DNA of 64,000 nucleotides from CAVWQV01 sp963757115 (lineage in GTDB: Bacteria > Pseudomonadota > Alphaproteobacteria > Acetobacterales > Acetobacteraceae): assembly GCA_963757115.1 (NCBI GenBank), contig CAVWQV010000018.1:62001-126000 (forward strand). Direction: 5' to 3'. A program made the position numbers and the translations under genes. Shown here piece by piece: positions 47,383 through 58,493 of the stretch; position 1 is the stretch's first letter, and every line of letters begins with the position of its first letter. The notes under the pieces are model-generated. The model saw only the letters and a list, made by a program, of their open reading frames with translations. It was not told where the DNA came from and ran no database searches.

Positions 47383-48903
47383 ATGATCGTCACACTCGGC
47401 CTGAATGTCGTGTTTTTCGCCGTGGTGATCTATGTCCTGCAGCGGGCGCACATCGCCGACCGGACATTCACTGATTACGCCGTCGGCGGCCGCTCATTCG
47501 GCGGCTTCTATCAGGCGATGTCATTCCTCAACACTTGGTATCCCGGCGTGACCTTCGTCGCCTTCGCGGGACTCGCGGCCGGCAGCGGCGTGCTGGCCTT
47601 CTATCCGCTGACCTACAGCGCGCTCACCGTGGTGCTGATGTATCTCATGGCCCGGCGCGTCTGGGTCTGGGGTAACCGCTTCGACCTTCGCACCCAGCCC
47701 GATCTGTTCGCGCTCCGCTATGGATCGCGGCAGATCCGCACCCTCGCGGCCGTGATCGGTGTGCTGTCCGGCTTCCCTTGGCTCGTGCTCGGGATGCAGG
47801 CGCTCGGTGCGCTGTTCCGCTTCATGTCGCTCGGAACAATCAGCTTTACCACGGCGGTCGTGATCGGCGTCGCGGTGATGGTGGTGCGGCAGTTCTGGAC
47901 CATCCGCATGGGCATGCGCGGCGTGGTGATCTCCGACATGGTGCAAGGCGTCGTCGCCTATATCGGCGGGACCGTTCTGATCATTGGTTTGATAGTCTGG
48001 CTGGTCGCGGCGCGGGGAGTGACGTTCTCCTCGATCGCCCCGCCGATGTTCGACATCCCCGGGCTCGGCTCGAAGCAGGGGCCACTGTATCTGTTCTCGC
48101 TGATGTTCACCGGGATGCTGGGCGGTTGGTGCTGGCCCGCGATCTTCGTGCGGCTTTACACGGCCGACGGGGTACGAAGCCTGAAGTCGTCGGCGGCGAT
48201 TGGACTGCCGCTGGGAACCATCTTCTATGCCGTGCTGGTGATCCTGGCCATGCTTGCCTCCGCCTTGCCGGAAGTGGCGAAGAGCCCGAACGACGTGTGG
48301 TTCGTGCTGAGCCAGCAGGCCGGCGGGACGGTGCTGCTGGGCTTGGCCGGCGTGATCGTCCTCGCAGCCTCCATGGGCAACATCGACGGCGCGATCCAGG
48401 CCACCGGTGCGCAAATCGCCAACGATATCGTCGGCAATTACTGGTCTCTGCCGCAGGGGCGGATGGTGCTGGTAGCCAAGCTCGGCATGGGGGTGATCAC
48501 CCTGCTCGCCGCCTGGCTCTCGTGCCTCAGCCTGCCGCAGCTCTTTACCCTCGCGGTGCTTTCGTATCAGGGCATCATCCAGCTCGCGGTGCCGCAGTTC
48601 CTGGGTATCGCGTGGAAGCGCGGCAACAAGGTCGGGGCAATTGGCGGCATGGCGGGCGGGTTCATCGTCGCCGTGCTGCTGGAGACCTGGTATCCCGGCT
48701 TCCTACCCTGGGCCTACGGCTTGACCTCGGGCGTGGTCGGGCTCGCGGTGAACCTTGTGATCTACGTGGCCGCTGCGTACGCCATCCCGCACACCGCCGC
48801 CGAGCGCCGCCGGTTGGACGGCATCTTCGCCCTGGTCGAGGGACAGGCGCCGGACCCCGCGTTCGACAACGAAGTGATGCAGGGCATCCGCGCCAGCGTA
48901 TGA
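47383..48903 (+). CDS. Sodium:solute symporter family transporter
   Basis: 506 residues, intact, about 13 helices. The family signatures are DYAVGGRSFGGFYQAMSFLN near the first helices, GFPWLVLGMQALGALFRFMS, GMRGVVISDMVQGVVAYIGG and SMGNIDGAIQATGAQIANDI. It resembles the PanF/monocarboxylate branch. It lies between the copper amine oxidase and an amidase, so an amine, amide or derived carboxylate is a plausible substrate, but this is inference. Confidence 0.9.
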   Translation: MIVTLGLNVVFFAVVIYVLQRAHIADRTFTDYAVGGRSFGGFYQAMSFLNTWYPGVTFVAFAGLAAGSGVLAFYPLTYSALTVVLMYLMARRVWVWGNRFDLRTQPDLFALRYGSRQIRTLAAVIGVLSGFPWLVLGMQALGALFRFMSLGTISFTTAVVIGVAVMVVRQFWTIRMGMRGVVISDMVQGVVAYIGGTVLIIGLIVWLVAARGVTFSSIAPPMFDIPGLGSKQGPLYLFSLMFTGMLGGWCWPAIFVRLYTADGVRSLKSSAAIGLPLGTIFYAVLVILAMLASALPEVAKSPNDVWFVLSQQAGGTVLLGLAGVIVLAASMGNIDGAIQATGAQIANDIVGNYWSLPQGRMVLVAKLGMGVITLLAAWLSCLSLPQLFTLAVLSYQGIIQLAVPQFLGIAWKRGNKVGAIGGMAGGFIVAVLLETWYPGFLPWAYGLTSGVVGLAVNLVIYVAAAYAIPHTAAERRRLDGIFALVEGQAPDPAFDNEVMQGIRASV

Positions 48904-48939
48904 GAAGCGGCTTTCTGTCGCCGAAAGGATCCGAAAATC

Positions 48940-50386
48940 ATGATCAGCTCGGCGGAATACGCCTCGTTCGACGCACTCGGGCTTGCCGAGCTGGTTGCCC
49001 GCCGCGAGGTCACGCCGCAAGAGTTGCTGGACGCCGCGCTTGCCGCCGTCGACCGGCTTAATCCCACGATCAACGCGGTATGCCGCACGCTGCCCGGCGA
49101 GGCGGCGGCGGCGATCGATCGCGGCTTGCCCGCGGGCGCCTTCGCCGGCGTGCCGCTACTGACCAAGGAGTTGATACCGCACGCAGCCGGCGTGCGCTGC
49201 GACGCCGGCTCCAAGCTCGCCGAAGGCTTGGTGTCTCCTGCCGACAGCGAGCTGATGGCGCGCTTTCGCCGGGCCGGGTTCGTTCACGCCGGAACCACCC
49301 AGACACCCGAGCTTGGCTACTCGCCGACCACGGAGAACAAGCTGTTCGGCCCGGTGCTCAACCCTTGGGACCCGAGCTGCAGCGCCGGCGGCTCCAGCGG
49401 CGGCGCCGGTGCCGCCGTGGCAGCCGGCATCGTGCCGATCGCCCATGCGAGCGACGGCGGCGGCTCCATCCGCATTCCCGCCTCCTGCAACGGGCTCGTC
49501 GGGCTGAAGCCGTCGCGCGACCGCATCCCGTCGGGACCCGCCGCGAGCGATCCGTTGTGCGGGCTCGCGGTGGAGTTCGCGGTGGCTCGCAGCCGTGCGA
49601 GACGTCGCGGCCCTCCTCGACGCGGTGGCGGGGCCGGATGCCGGTGCGCCGGGTATCGCGCCGCCGCCACCGCAGCCGTTCGCGACGCTTGCGGCCAAAC
49701 CGCCGGGCCGGTTGCGCATCGCCTGGACCGCGCGGCCAGCTTCCGGCGCCACTCCCGACCCCGAATGCGCCGCCGCCGTGCAGGCTGCCGCTGCCCTGCT
49801 TCAGGAGCTCGGGCACCACGTGGTCGAGGATGCCCCGAAGCTCGACTGGGACGCCTTCCTCGCGAACGTCCACGTGATCTGGACGGTCTTTACCGTGAGC
49901 TTCGCCGACGCGTTGGCGGCCGCCACCGGGCGACGTCCGGGGCCGGACACGCTCGAAGCAGCGACGCTCGCCTGCTACGAGGACGGCAAGCGCTATAGCG
50001 CGATGGATCTGGTGCGGGCGATGGACCACGGCGGCGCCGTTTCGCGCGGCGTCGGCGCGTTTTTCCAGAACGTGGACGTGATGGTGACGCCGACGATCGG
50101 CCGCCCTCCGGCCCGCCTCGGCGAGATCGATCAGGACCGAGCGGGTATCGAGGCGATGGAGTGGACCCGCGAGGTATTCGGCTATTGCCCGTTCACGCCC
50201 CTGTTCAACATGACGGGCCAGCCGGCGATCTCCTTGCCATTGCACCAGACTGCCAGCGGGCTGCCGGTCGGCGTGCAGTTCGCTGCGCGGCTCGGCGAGG
50301 AAGCGACCTTGTTGCAGCTCGCAGGCCAGATTGAGGCAGCCCGGCCCTGGAAGGATCGGCGGCCGCCAATCCACCTCGGCGCATGA
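48940..50386 (+). CDS. Amidase signature family hydrolase (one frameshift)
   Basis: About 481 residues. The Ser-cisSer-Lys triad is intact: Lys in VPLLTKELIPHAAG, cis-Ser in CSAGGSSGGAGAAVAAGIVP, nucleophile Ser in ASDGGGSIRIPASCNGLVGL. Start ATG at 48940 gives YASFDALGLAELVARREVTP. A frame change near 49590 occurs in the loop after LAVEFAV; then RDVAALLDAVAGPD continues, ending PVGVQFAARLGEEATLLQLA. It hydrolyses a carboxamide; the substrate is not predictable. It converges with the DUF917 gene. Confidence 0.9.
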
Positions 50387-50396
50387 CTGACGGCGG

Positions 50397-51480
50397 CTAA
50401 GGCGTCGTCGCCTCGAGCGGCTGATACGGCTCGGCGAACCCGAACGCGCTCGGGCCGAACACCGCGAGCGCTTCCGGGGTGCGCATGATTTGCGGGACTG
50501 CGACCGCCATCACCAGGACGCGCTGGCCGTAACGCAGCCGTTCCGTCGTGATCGGCTCGGCGGTCTCTCCGTCCAGCACGCAGATCAGGTCAGGCACGAT
50601 CGCGCGCACCCTGCCGGCCGCGCGCGCAATCAGGTTCTCGTTCTGCACTTCGAGTTCCATCACCTCGTCGGCCGCCTCGAGGCGCACGCGCGCGAGCGCA
50701 AAACCCCGTTCGGTTCGCCGGTCCACGTCGGCCACCTTGCCGCGGAACAGGACGCGCGCATGGCGGTAGTGGGTGGCGGGGAACAGTTCGAGCAACGCCG
50801 CGAACGGGTCGGCATGCGTCTCGCGCGCCTGGCGGATCGTGGTGCCGATGCGGACGCACAGGCTCATGGTGCCCGGCACCGCCACGCGGCGAGCCGTGCG
50901 CCCCTCCATCGCGTAGGAAGCGATGGAGGTCTGCCCGCCCATGCGGATCGTCACCGCGCGCGCGATCCGTTCCACCATCTGGTTGTCGCCCGCTTGGACG
51001 ATCACGGTTTCGCCATGCTCGTTGGCAATCGCCATCGGCGAGGCCGGCACGCCGTGGACACCGAAGGTGATCATCTGCAGCTCGGGGAACGCGCGCCCCA
51101 TGCCGTCGGCGTCGATCACCGGCACGCCAAGCCTGGCGGCGATCACCAGCGGCAAGGTTGAGTTCACCCCGCCGGCCTCAAACGGAATGATGCCGCTCGC
51201 GCGGCGGCCGAGCTCCTGCTCGAGCCTGCGCACAGCCGTCACGGGCTCATCGCCGCCGAACAGCTTCTCGACCAGCACGGTCGGTGCGCCCATGTTGCCG
51301 GCTGCGATCAGGAAGGCGTCGTCGGGCACCGCGTCGAGCGGCATCAGCGCGACCCCGCCGCACTCGTCCAACGTCCGTTGCGCCAAGAGGCGGCCGAGGT
51401 ACGGGTCGCCGCCCCCGCCCGTTCCGAGAAAGGCGGCGCCGCGCGCCAAATCTTCCAGTCGCTGCGCTCGTAAGCCGCAT
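50397..51480 (-). CDS. DUF917 family protein, copy 1 (one small frameshift near start)
   Basis: About 360 residues. ATG 51480 overlaps the stop of the second DUF917 gene as TGATG; an indel near 51460 precedes RLEDLARGAAFLGTGGGGDP, the family hallmark. AGGVNSTLPLVIAARLGVPV, VIDADGMGRAFPELQMITFG and VPDLICVLDGETAEPITTER are also visible. DUF917 proteins regularly travel with hydantoinase/oxoprolinase-type genes and are often annotated with them, but their activity is not established. It forms an operon with the paralogue and HyuA-like gene upstream. Confidence 0.88.
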
Positions 51481-52583
51481 CAGATGCGGGCCGCCAGCTG
51501 CTCGATCGGGCTGAACGGCTCGGCCATGCCGAAGCCGGCGGCCCGAATACGGCAAGCGCCTCGGGCGTGCGCATGATCGGCGGCACCGCGACCGCCATGA
51601 CCGTCACCCGCTGGCCGTAGCGCAGCATCTCGGTGGTGATCGGCTCGGCGGTCGCGCCGTCGAGCACGCAGATCAGGTCGGGCACGATCGCGCGAACCTT
51701 GCCGTCGACGCGCGCGATCAGGTTCTCGTTCTGGAATCTGATCTCCATCGCGCCGCGCCATCTGAGGCTCTCGATCGTGGTGCGACCGAGCGCGAAGCCG
51801 CTGCGGGTTTCGCGCTGCACGTCGACGATCTTGCCGCGGAACAGGATGCAGCCAAACGAATAGAGCGTCTGCGGCAGCAGCGCGAGCAACGCCTCGAACG
51901 GATCGCGGTGCGTTTCGCGGGCCTCGCGCATGCGTGCGGCCGATGCGCAGGCCAAAGTCAAGCGTGCTGGGCATGGACGGTGCGCTTCGCGTCGGCGCCG
52001 CTCATCGAGTATTCGGCGATGTAGGCGCAGCCGCCCATGCGGATCGTGACGCCGCGCGCGAGCCACTCCATGGAGGCGTTGTCGCGCGCCTCGATCAGCG
52101 TCTGTCGCCGTGATTCGTTGGTGACGACCATCGGCGTGCCGGACACGCCGTAGACGCAGAACGTCTCCATCTGCAGTTCGGGGAAGGCGCGGCCCATGCC
52201 GTCGGCGTCGACGACCGGCAGCCCGAGCCGCGCGCCGACGACCAGCGGGATCGTGGAGTTGATGCCGCCGCATCTCGATCGGCATGGTGGCGAACGCCGT
52301 CCGTCCGAGATGCTGCTCGAGCCGGCGCAGCGAACGGATCGCCTCGTCGCCCGCCGGCATTTTCTCCACCAGCACCGTCGGCGCGCCCATCATCGCGGTC
52401 GGGATCACCAGCGCATCGTCGGCGACACTCGTTCGGAGCGGGATGATCTCGACCGGGCTTGCCCTCGTCGCATCGCCGCCTGCGCCATCAGGCGGCCGAC
52501 ATAGGGATCGCCGCCGCCGCCGGTGCCGAGGAAGGCGGCGCCGCCGGCAAAGGTCCGCGAGATCGAGTCTCGTCCAGAATCAT
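51480..52583 (-). CDS. DUF917 family protein, copy 2 (many frameshifts)
   Basis: A paralogue of the adjacent gene, of about 367 residues. Segments in several frames match it: GGAAFLGTGGGGDPYVGRLM, MMGAPTVLVEKMPAGDEAIR, GMGRAFPELQMETFCVYGVS, WLARGVTIRMGGCAYIAEYS, ENLIARVDGKVRAIVPDLIC and LDGATAEPITTEMLRYGQRV. Breaks occur near 52550, 52470, 52270, 51965 and 51535. The start at 52583 lies 6 bp after the HyuA-like gene stop. The pair arose by duplication and has diverged. Confidence 0.82.
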
Positions 52584-52589
52584 GCCGGG

Positions 52590-54141
52590 TCACTGCAGCA
52601 CGAGATCGCCGACCGCCTTGACGCGGATGCGCGTGGCGTTGCCGGCAGATAGGCGAGCGGCACTTCCTCGACCTCGACGATCTCGACACTGCCGGGCAGC
52701 GGCACCGGCGGCGAGCGCCCGCTCGGTCGCCTCGCCGTTGGCTTCGTCCAGCACCTCCGTCGCGGCTCAGCCCCGTCCAGCGAGAAGACGCGGTCGACCT
52801 CGCCGCCGACCTGCGCGATCGCGGCGCCGATCGCATTGGCGACGGCTGCCTGCTCCGGCCGCAGCACGGCGGACGCGGAGGGCAGGTCGCGCTGACACGA
52901 GAATCGCGCCGCCGCCGACCAGGATCACCGGCACGGCCGCCGCGCTCGTCTTCATGCGGTCGACGCCGTCGTCGACCATCCGGTGCATGGTGTCGAGCGC
53001 GGTCTCGATCAGCCGCGGGTCGAGATTGGCGACGCGGCTGCGATCGCCGATGTCGGCGAGGCCGGCCGCCACGACGATGTCGGTCGTCGTCAGCGTCGTC
53101 GCCGCCGAACACCAGCGCGCGGCTGGTGATCTCGTAGCCGACCGAATCCGGGCCGATGCGCGCGCCATCGTCGCGCACGAGGCTGCCGCCGCCGAGCCCG
53201 ATCGAGAGCACGTCGGGCATGCGGAAGTTGGTGCGCACGCCGCCGATGTCGACGGTGACTGCGGCCTCGCGCGGAAAGCCGTGCATCAGCATGCCGACGT
53301 CCGAGGTGGTGCCGCCGATATCGACCACCATCGCGTCGCGGAGGCCGGACGAGCAAGGCGGCGCCGCGCATCGAATTGGTCGGGCCGGAGGCGAAGGTGA
53401 GCACGGGATAGCGCTCGACGTGCTCGGCAGCCATCAGGGTGCCGTCGTTCTGGCTGATGAAGAACGGCGCCTCGATCGACAAGCCGGCGCAGCGCCTCGC
53501 GGAACGACGCCACCACCTGCCGCGCGAGATCGGCGAGGCAGGCGTTCATGATCGTCGCGTTCTCGCGCTCGAGGAAGCCGACGCGGCCGATCTCGTGCGA
53601 CAGCGTCACCGCGACATCCGGTACCTCGTCGCGCAGGATCTCGGCCGCGCGCCGTCTCCATCGCCGGCGTTGACCGGCGAGAACACCGAGGTGATCGCCG
53701 CCGCGCGCAGGCCCTTGCGCTTGATGTCCGCCGCCGCGGCGCGCAGGCCCGCTTCGTCGAGCGGCGCGATCTCGCGGCCGTCGAACTCGTAGCCGCCGCG
53801 CAGCAGGTAGGTGTGGCCGCCGAGCGCGGCGCGCAGATCGTCCGGCCAGTCGATCAACGGCGGCAGCGCGCGCGTCGCCGGCAGTGCGAGGCGCAGCACC
53901 GCCGACCTCCAACAGCCGGCGGCGTTCGACGACGGCGTTGGTGAAATGCGTCGTGCCGATCATCACCGCCTCGATCTCGGCGGGCGGCACTGCGGCCTCG
54001 CGCAGCATCGCCTCCAGCACCGCGACGATGCCGCTGCTCGACATCGGCGGTGGTCGGCCGCTTGTGCGACGCCCGCACGTCGAGCCCGTCCATCAGCACC
54101 GCGTCAGTGTTGGTGCCGCCCACGTCGATGCCGATCCGCAT
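52590..54141 (-). CDS. Hydantoinase/oxoprolinase A-type protein (many frameshifts)
   Basis: About 517 residues, ATP-dependent ring-opening family (HyuA/OplAH N-terminal half). ATG 54141 gives MRIGIDVGGTNTDAVLMDGL; then IMIGTTHFTNAVVERRRLLE-like text, YPVLTFASGPTNSMRGAALL, VVDIGGTTSDVGMLMHGFPR, IGLGGGSLVRDDGARIGPDS and PVILVGGGAILVSA-type motifs. At least six indels lie between 54070 and 52640. It precedes the two DUF917 genes and follows the NCS1 permease, all on the minus strand. This short form without a fused B subunit is the DUF917-associated type. Confidence 0.82.
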
Positions 54142-54160
54142 GCCGCCCGTCTCCGCAGCT

Positions 54161-55483
54161 CTAATCGCCAGCCTGCGGCAGCGGCGCTTGTCGCCGACCG
54201 AGGACGGTGGTGAGCAGCCAGTATGCGACTCCCGCGGCAACGAGCGAGTTGATCGACGGCACGCCGGCATGAACGAAGTAGCCGGTTAGGAAGCCCACCG
54301 CCCACGCGACGAGAGCTGGGACGTTCCAGCCTTCCGCCGAGGCCGGCAGCCGCCCCGACCTCCGCGCCTCATCAAGTTGAGCGCGCGAGCGGCGCAGCAC
54401 GAAGTAGTCCACGATCATGATGCCTGCGACCGGCGGGATTGCGACGCCCAGGATGATGAGGAAGCCGACGAAGCTGTCGAGGATGCCGAGCATGGACAGC
54501 ACGGAACCGAGCACGCCGACGATCAGGGTTACGAACGCGCGGTTTGCGTGCCGCCCGGTCGTCGTCTGCACCAGGTTCACGATGCCGAGCGCGGCCGAGT
54601 ACGAGGTTCCAGTCGTTGATCTTCAATGTCGCCGCGATCAGCACGACGGTGCCGACGGTGCTGGTCGTCGAGGTGACGATCTGCACGACGTCGGCGCTGC
54701 CGACCGCGTGGGCGAGCAGCACCCCGATCAGCCCGATCAGATACTCGCCGACGTCATGCCGACCACGGTCTGCTTCACGACATCAGCCGCCGAGCGATTG
54801 AAACGGGTCATGTCCGGCGTGATCACGGCACCGACGATGAAGCCGCCCGCGACCAGCGTGGTCCCCTCGCCGAGCGACAGCACCGGGCCGGGCGGCGGCG
54901 ATGCGATCAGCGCCGCCAGCGAGTGCTGCCCGAGCGCGCTGATGATCGACCAGCCCGCCAGCATCAGGAACGCGGGCACGGTCACGTACGCGGTCCACGC
55001 CATCGACAGGAAACCGAAGATCACGATCAGGGTCACCGCCATACCGCAAATCAAGGACCAAGCGGGGAGCGGCAGCCCACCGACGAGCGAGGCCAGACCT
55101 TTGGCAAACAACGCGTTCTGCACCCCGAACCAGCCGATCAGGCTGACCGCGATCACCACGGACAGCAGGGTCGCGCCGTAGCGGCCGAAGCCGGTCCAGC
55201 GTGCAAGGACCGAGGTGCTCAGCCCCTCGCGCTGCCCGGCGATGCCGATGATGATGGAAACGATTTCCAGGATCGCCGAGCCGAAGGTCAGCGCCCAGAA
55301 CGCCGACCAGAATGTCATACCGAAACCCAGCGCCGAGCCGAGGAGGAACTGTGACAAGCAGGAAAGTTGGCCGAAGCGCTGGATGGCGACGCTGACCCAG
55401 GAGTAACGCGCAGCAAGGGGCACGCGGGATAGCGCGTAGTCGTCCAGGATGGCATCGGCCTCAACCGCGCTCGAAATGCTCAT
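54161..55483 (-). CDS. NCS1 family (cytosine/purine) permease (two frameshifts)
   Basis: About 440 residues with 11-12 helices. Start 55483 gives ADAILDDYALSRVPLAARYS. Helices include QLSCLSQFLLGSALGFGMTF, LIGWFGVQNALFAKGLASLV, LICGMAVTLIVIFGFLSMAW and ITPDMTRFNRSAADVVKQTV. Frame changes near 54742 and 54600 lead to the last helices (FVGFLIILGVAIPPVAGIMI, VDYFVLRR). NCS1 members carry nucleobases, hydantoins or allantoin, which suits the hydantoinase-type neighbour. Confidence 0.88.
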
Positions 55484-55529
55484 CGAAACGGTTCCTCCGC
55501 ATGCTCGATCGGACCAACACCCGTTCGCC

Positions 55530-56285
55530 TCAATAGCGGCCGGCGAGCAGTCCGCCGTCAACCACGACCACCTGCCCCGTCATGTAACGCGCCCCGTGCG
55601 AGGCCAGGAACAGGATCACGTCGGCGATGTCCTCCGGTTCACCGACGCGCCCCAGTGGCAGGAACGCTGCCGCTGCCTCCAAGCCGGCTTCCCCGAGCGA
55701 GTGCTCGGGCGAGAGCGCCTGCGCCGTGCGGATGTAGCCGGGTGCGACGCCGTTGACCCGCACGCCCGACCGCGCGAGTTCGACCGCGAGGCCGCGCACC
55801 AGGCCCACCACGCCCGCCTTCGCCGCCGAGTAGTGGACGTGCTCGTCCCATCCATAGGCGACGCCCATGATCGACGAGAGGCAAACGATGCTGCCAGTGC
55901 CCGCTGCGGCCATCGCCGGCGCCGCCGGACGAATGACGCGCAACATCCCCTTGAGATCAATGTCCAGCGTGTGGTCCCACTTCTCGTCACTGAGCTCGGA
56001 AAGTTTCACCTTGTGGGCGATCCCGGCATTGGCGACGATCGTGTCGATCCTGTTGTGCTCGGCGAGCACCGCCGCGATCACCGCATCGGCCTCGGCCGTG
56101 GAACGGACGTCGAGCCGGTAGAATGCGGCGCTGCCACCGTCGCGCGCGATCTGCTCGACCACGGTGCGGGCTTCCGCTTCGAGCACATCCGTCACGACGA
56201 CATGGTAATCCGCTTTCGCGAACGCCAGCGCCGTGGCGCGGCCGATCCCGATGCCTGCGCCGGTGATGAGCACGACAGGTTTCAT
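55530..56285 (-). CDS. SDR family oxidoreductase
   Basis: 251 residues, intact. Start 56285 gives MKPVVLITGAGIGIGRATAL (TGxxxGxG). TIVANAGIAHKVKLSELSDE, VCLSSIMGVAYGWDEHVHYS (Ser and YxxxK), APGYIRTAQALSPEHSLGEA and TGQVVVVDGGLLAGRY complete a classical SDR. It begins the minus-strand series leading into the NCS1 permease, 47 bp upstream of it. The substrate is unknown. Confidence 0.9.
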   Translation of the reverse strand: MKPVVLITGAGIGIGRATALAFAKADYHVVVTDVLEAEARTVVEQIARDGGSAAFYRLDVRSTAEADAVIAAVLAEHNRIDTIVANAGIAHKVKLSELSDEKWDHTLDIDLKGMLRVIRPAAPAMAAAGTGSIVCLSSIMGVAYGWDEHVHYSAAKAGVVGLVRGLAVELARSGVRVNGVAPGYIRTAQALSPEHSLGEAGLEAAAAFLPLGRVGEPEDIADVILFLASHGARYMTGQVVVVDGGLLAGRY

Positions 56286-56427
56286 CCGTCTCTCTCCTTT
56301 GCTCCGTGCGAGCTTACGAGGTTTAGGAATGCAAGAGCGGTGCCCGCGTTGGCACTCGCGCACCGGTGAGGCATGCTTCTTGCGTCGTCAAGCGGGCGGC
56401 CGACACTGCATCCGGGGATTGATCGCC

Positions 56428-58481
56428 ATGCGCTTCATGCTTGGTATCGACGTCGGCGGGACGTTCACGGACTTCGTGGCGTACGATCGCGACACACGGG
56501 AGGTTGAGGTCTGGAAGCACCTGTCCGCTCCGGCCAATCCGGTGGACGGCATCCTGGCGGGTCTCCGATCGTTTGCCCACCAAAGCGACATCGCCAACAT
56601 TCGCCTCGGCACCACGGTCGCCACCAACGCGCTCTTGGAGCGGAAAGGCGCGACCGTCGCCTACGTCACCACGGCAGGCTTCCGCGACGTGCTGTTCATC
56701 CAGCGCGGCAACCGCAAGTTCCACTACGACATGAGCTGGGTGAAACCGAAGCCGCTCGCCAAACGGCGGCATTGCTTCGAGATCGTCGAGCGACTGGACG
56801 CCGAGGGGCGCGTGGTGACGCCGCTGGACGAGGCTCAAACCCGCGCGCTGGCGCGTCAGATCGCGGCCGTGCCGGAAATCAGCGCGGTCGCGGTGATGCT
56901 GCTGTTCTCCTATCTCAATCCGGCGCACGAGCAGCGCGTGAAGCAGATCTTCGCTGAAGAGGCGCCCGGGCTTCCGGTGTCGATCTCGTTCGACGTGCTC
57001 CCGAAGTGGAAGGATACGAGCGCGCGTCGACCACGGTCGCCGACGCGTACATCAAGCCGGTGGTCAGCGAGCAGCTGCGCCACATGCGGCAGCGGCTGGC
57101 AGGTGCGGGTGTGACCGATCGCATCGTCGTCATAAAGTCCAATGGCGGCGAAATGACGTTGGAGGCCGCTGCGGACCGGCCGATTGAGATGACCGTGTCG
57201 GGGCCGACGGGCGGCGTCGTCGCCGGCAAGCATCTGGCCAGGCTGCTCGGCATCGGCTCGCTCGTGACGCTCGACATGGGCGGCACCTCGACCGACTGCT
57301 CCACCATCGTCGGCGGCCAGGAGAATTTCACGACGAACTTTGAGATCGACTGGGGCGTGCCCATCCAGATACCGATGATCGACATTCGCTCCATCGGCGC
57401 GGGCGGCGGGTCGATCGCATGGATCGACAAAGGCGGGATGCTGCGCGTGGGGCCGCAGAGCGCCGGTGCCAAGCCGGGCCCGGCCTGCTACGGCGCGGGC
57501 GGCACGTCACCCACCGTGACTGACGCCAATCTCGTGCTCGGACGGATCAGCCCGGCCAACTTTCTCGGTGGCGCCATGCGCCTCGATGTCCGCGCTGCGG
57601 AGACAGCGATCGGGCAGGTGGCGGCCGCGATCGGCATGACGCCGGATGCAGCGGCCATGGCGATCGTGCAGATCGCCAATACCAATATGGTTGGCGCGCT
57701 GCGCAGCGTGCTGATCGAGCGCGGGCTCGACCCGCGTGATTTCACCTTGATGGGCTTTGGCGGAGCCGGGCCGCTGCACACCTGTGACCTGATGCTCGAA
57801 GCCGGCATCCCCGCCGGCATCATCCCAAACCATCCTGGGCAGTTCTCCGCCTATGGTTTCATCCTGGCGGACGCACGCGTGGACCGCCACCGCACCTTGC
57901 AGCTCACGTCCCGCCGTTTCGATCCGTCGCGCGCCACCGAGGCGATGCGCGACCTGGTGGAAGCCGGGATCGCCGAGCTGCGTGACCAAGGTTACGTCGA
58001 AAACATCGACGTGTTCCGCACCCTGGAGATGCGCTACCTCGGCCAGAACTACGAGCTCGAGTTGCCGATCGGCTTCGAGCAGTTCGACGGCGCGGCGACC
58101 GAGCGCCTGTGGCAGGATTTCCACGCCGCCCACTTGGCCCGGTTCGGCTTCAACATTCCGGGCGAGGTCATCGAGATCGTCAACTTCTCGGCGACTGTCG
58201 TCTCGATGACGACGAAGCCCGAGTTCCGGCGATTGCCCGAGGCGAAAGGCGAGCCCAAGCCCGATAGCCGTCGGTCGGTCATGTTCGTTGCGGGCCGGCT
58301 CGATACGCCGGTGTTCCGGCGGGGTGCGCTCGCGGCCGGACACCGGATCGATGGGCCGGCAGTGGTGGAGGAGGCCGCCTCTGTGACCGTCGTCAATCCG
58401 GGCCAAACTCTCACCGTTGATCCCTACGGCAACCTGCTACTGGCGACCTTGGCGCCGCCGGCAACCGCCAACGCGCAATAA
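56428..58481 (+). CDS. Hydantoinase/oxoprolinase subunit A (one frameshift)
   Basis: About 684 residues. ATG 56428 gives MRFMLGIDVGGTFTDFVAYD, then IRLGTTVATNALLERKGATV, the middle region after a frame change near 57010 (TVADAYIKPVVSEQL), SNGGEMTLEAAADRPIEMTV, SGPTGGVVAGKHLARLLGIG, TLDMGGTSTDCSTIVGGQEN and MGFGGAGPLHTCDLMLEAGI. It is paired with a B subunit 12 bp downstream. The complex opens a cyclic amide or carboxylates a ketone (acetone/acetophenone carboxylases belong to the same family). Confidence 0.92.
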
Positions 58482-58493
58482 CGGAGGCGACCG

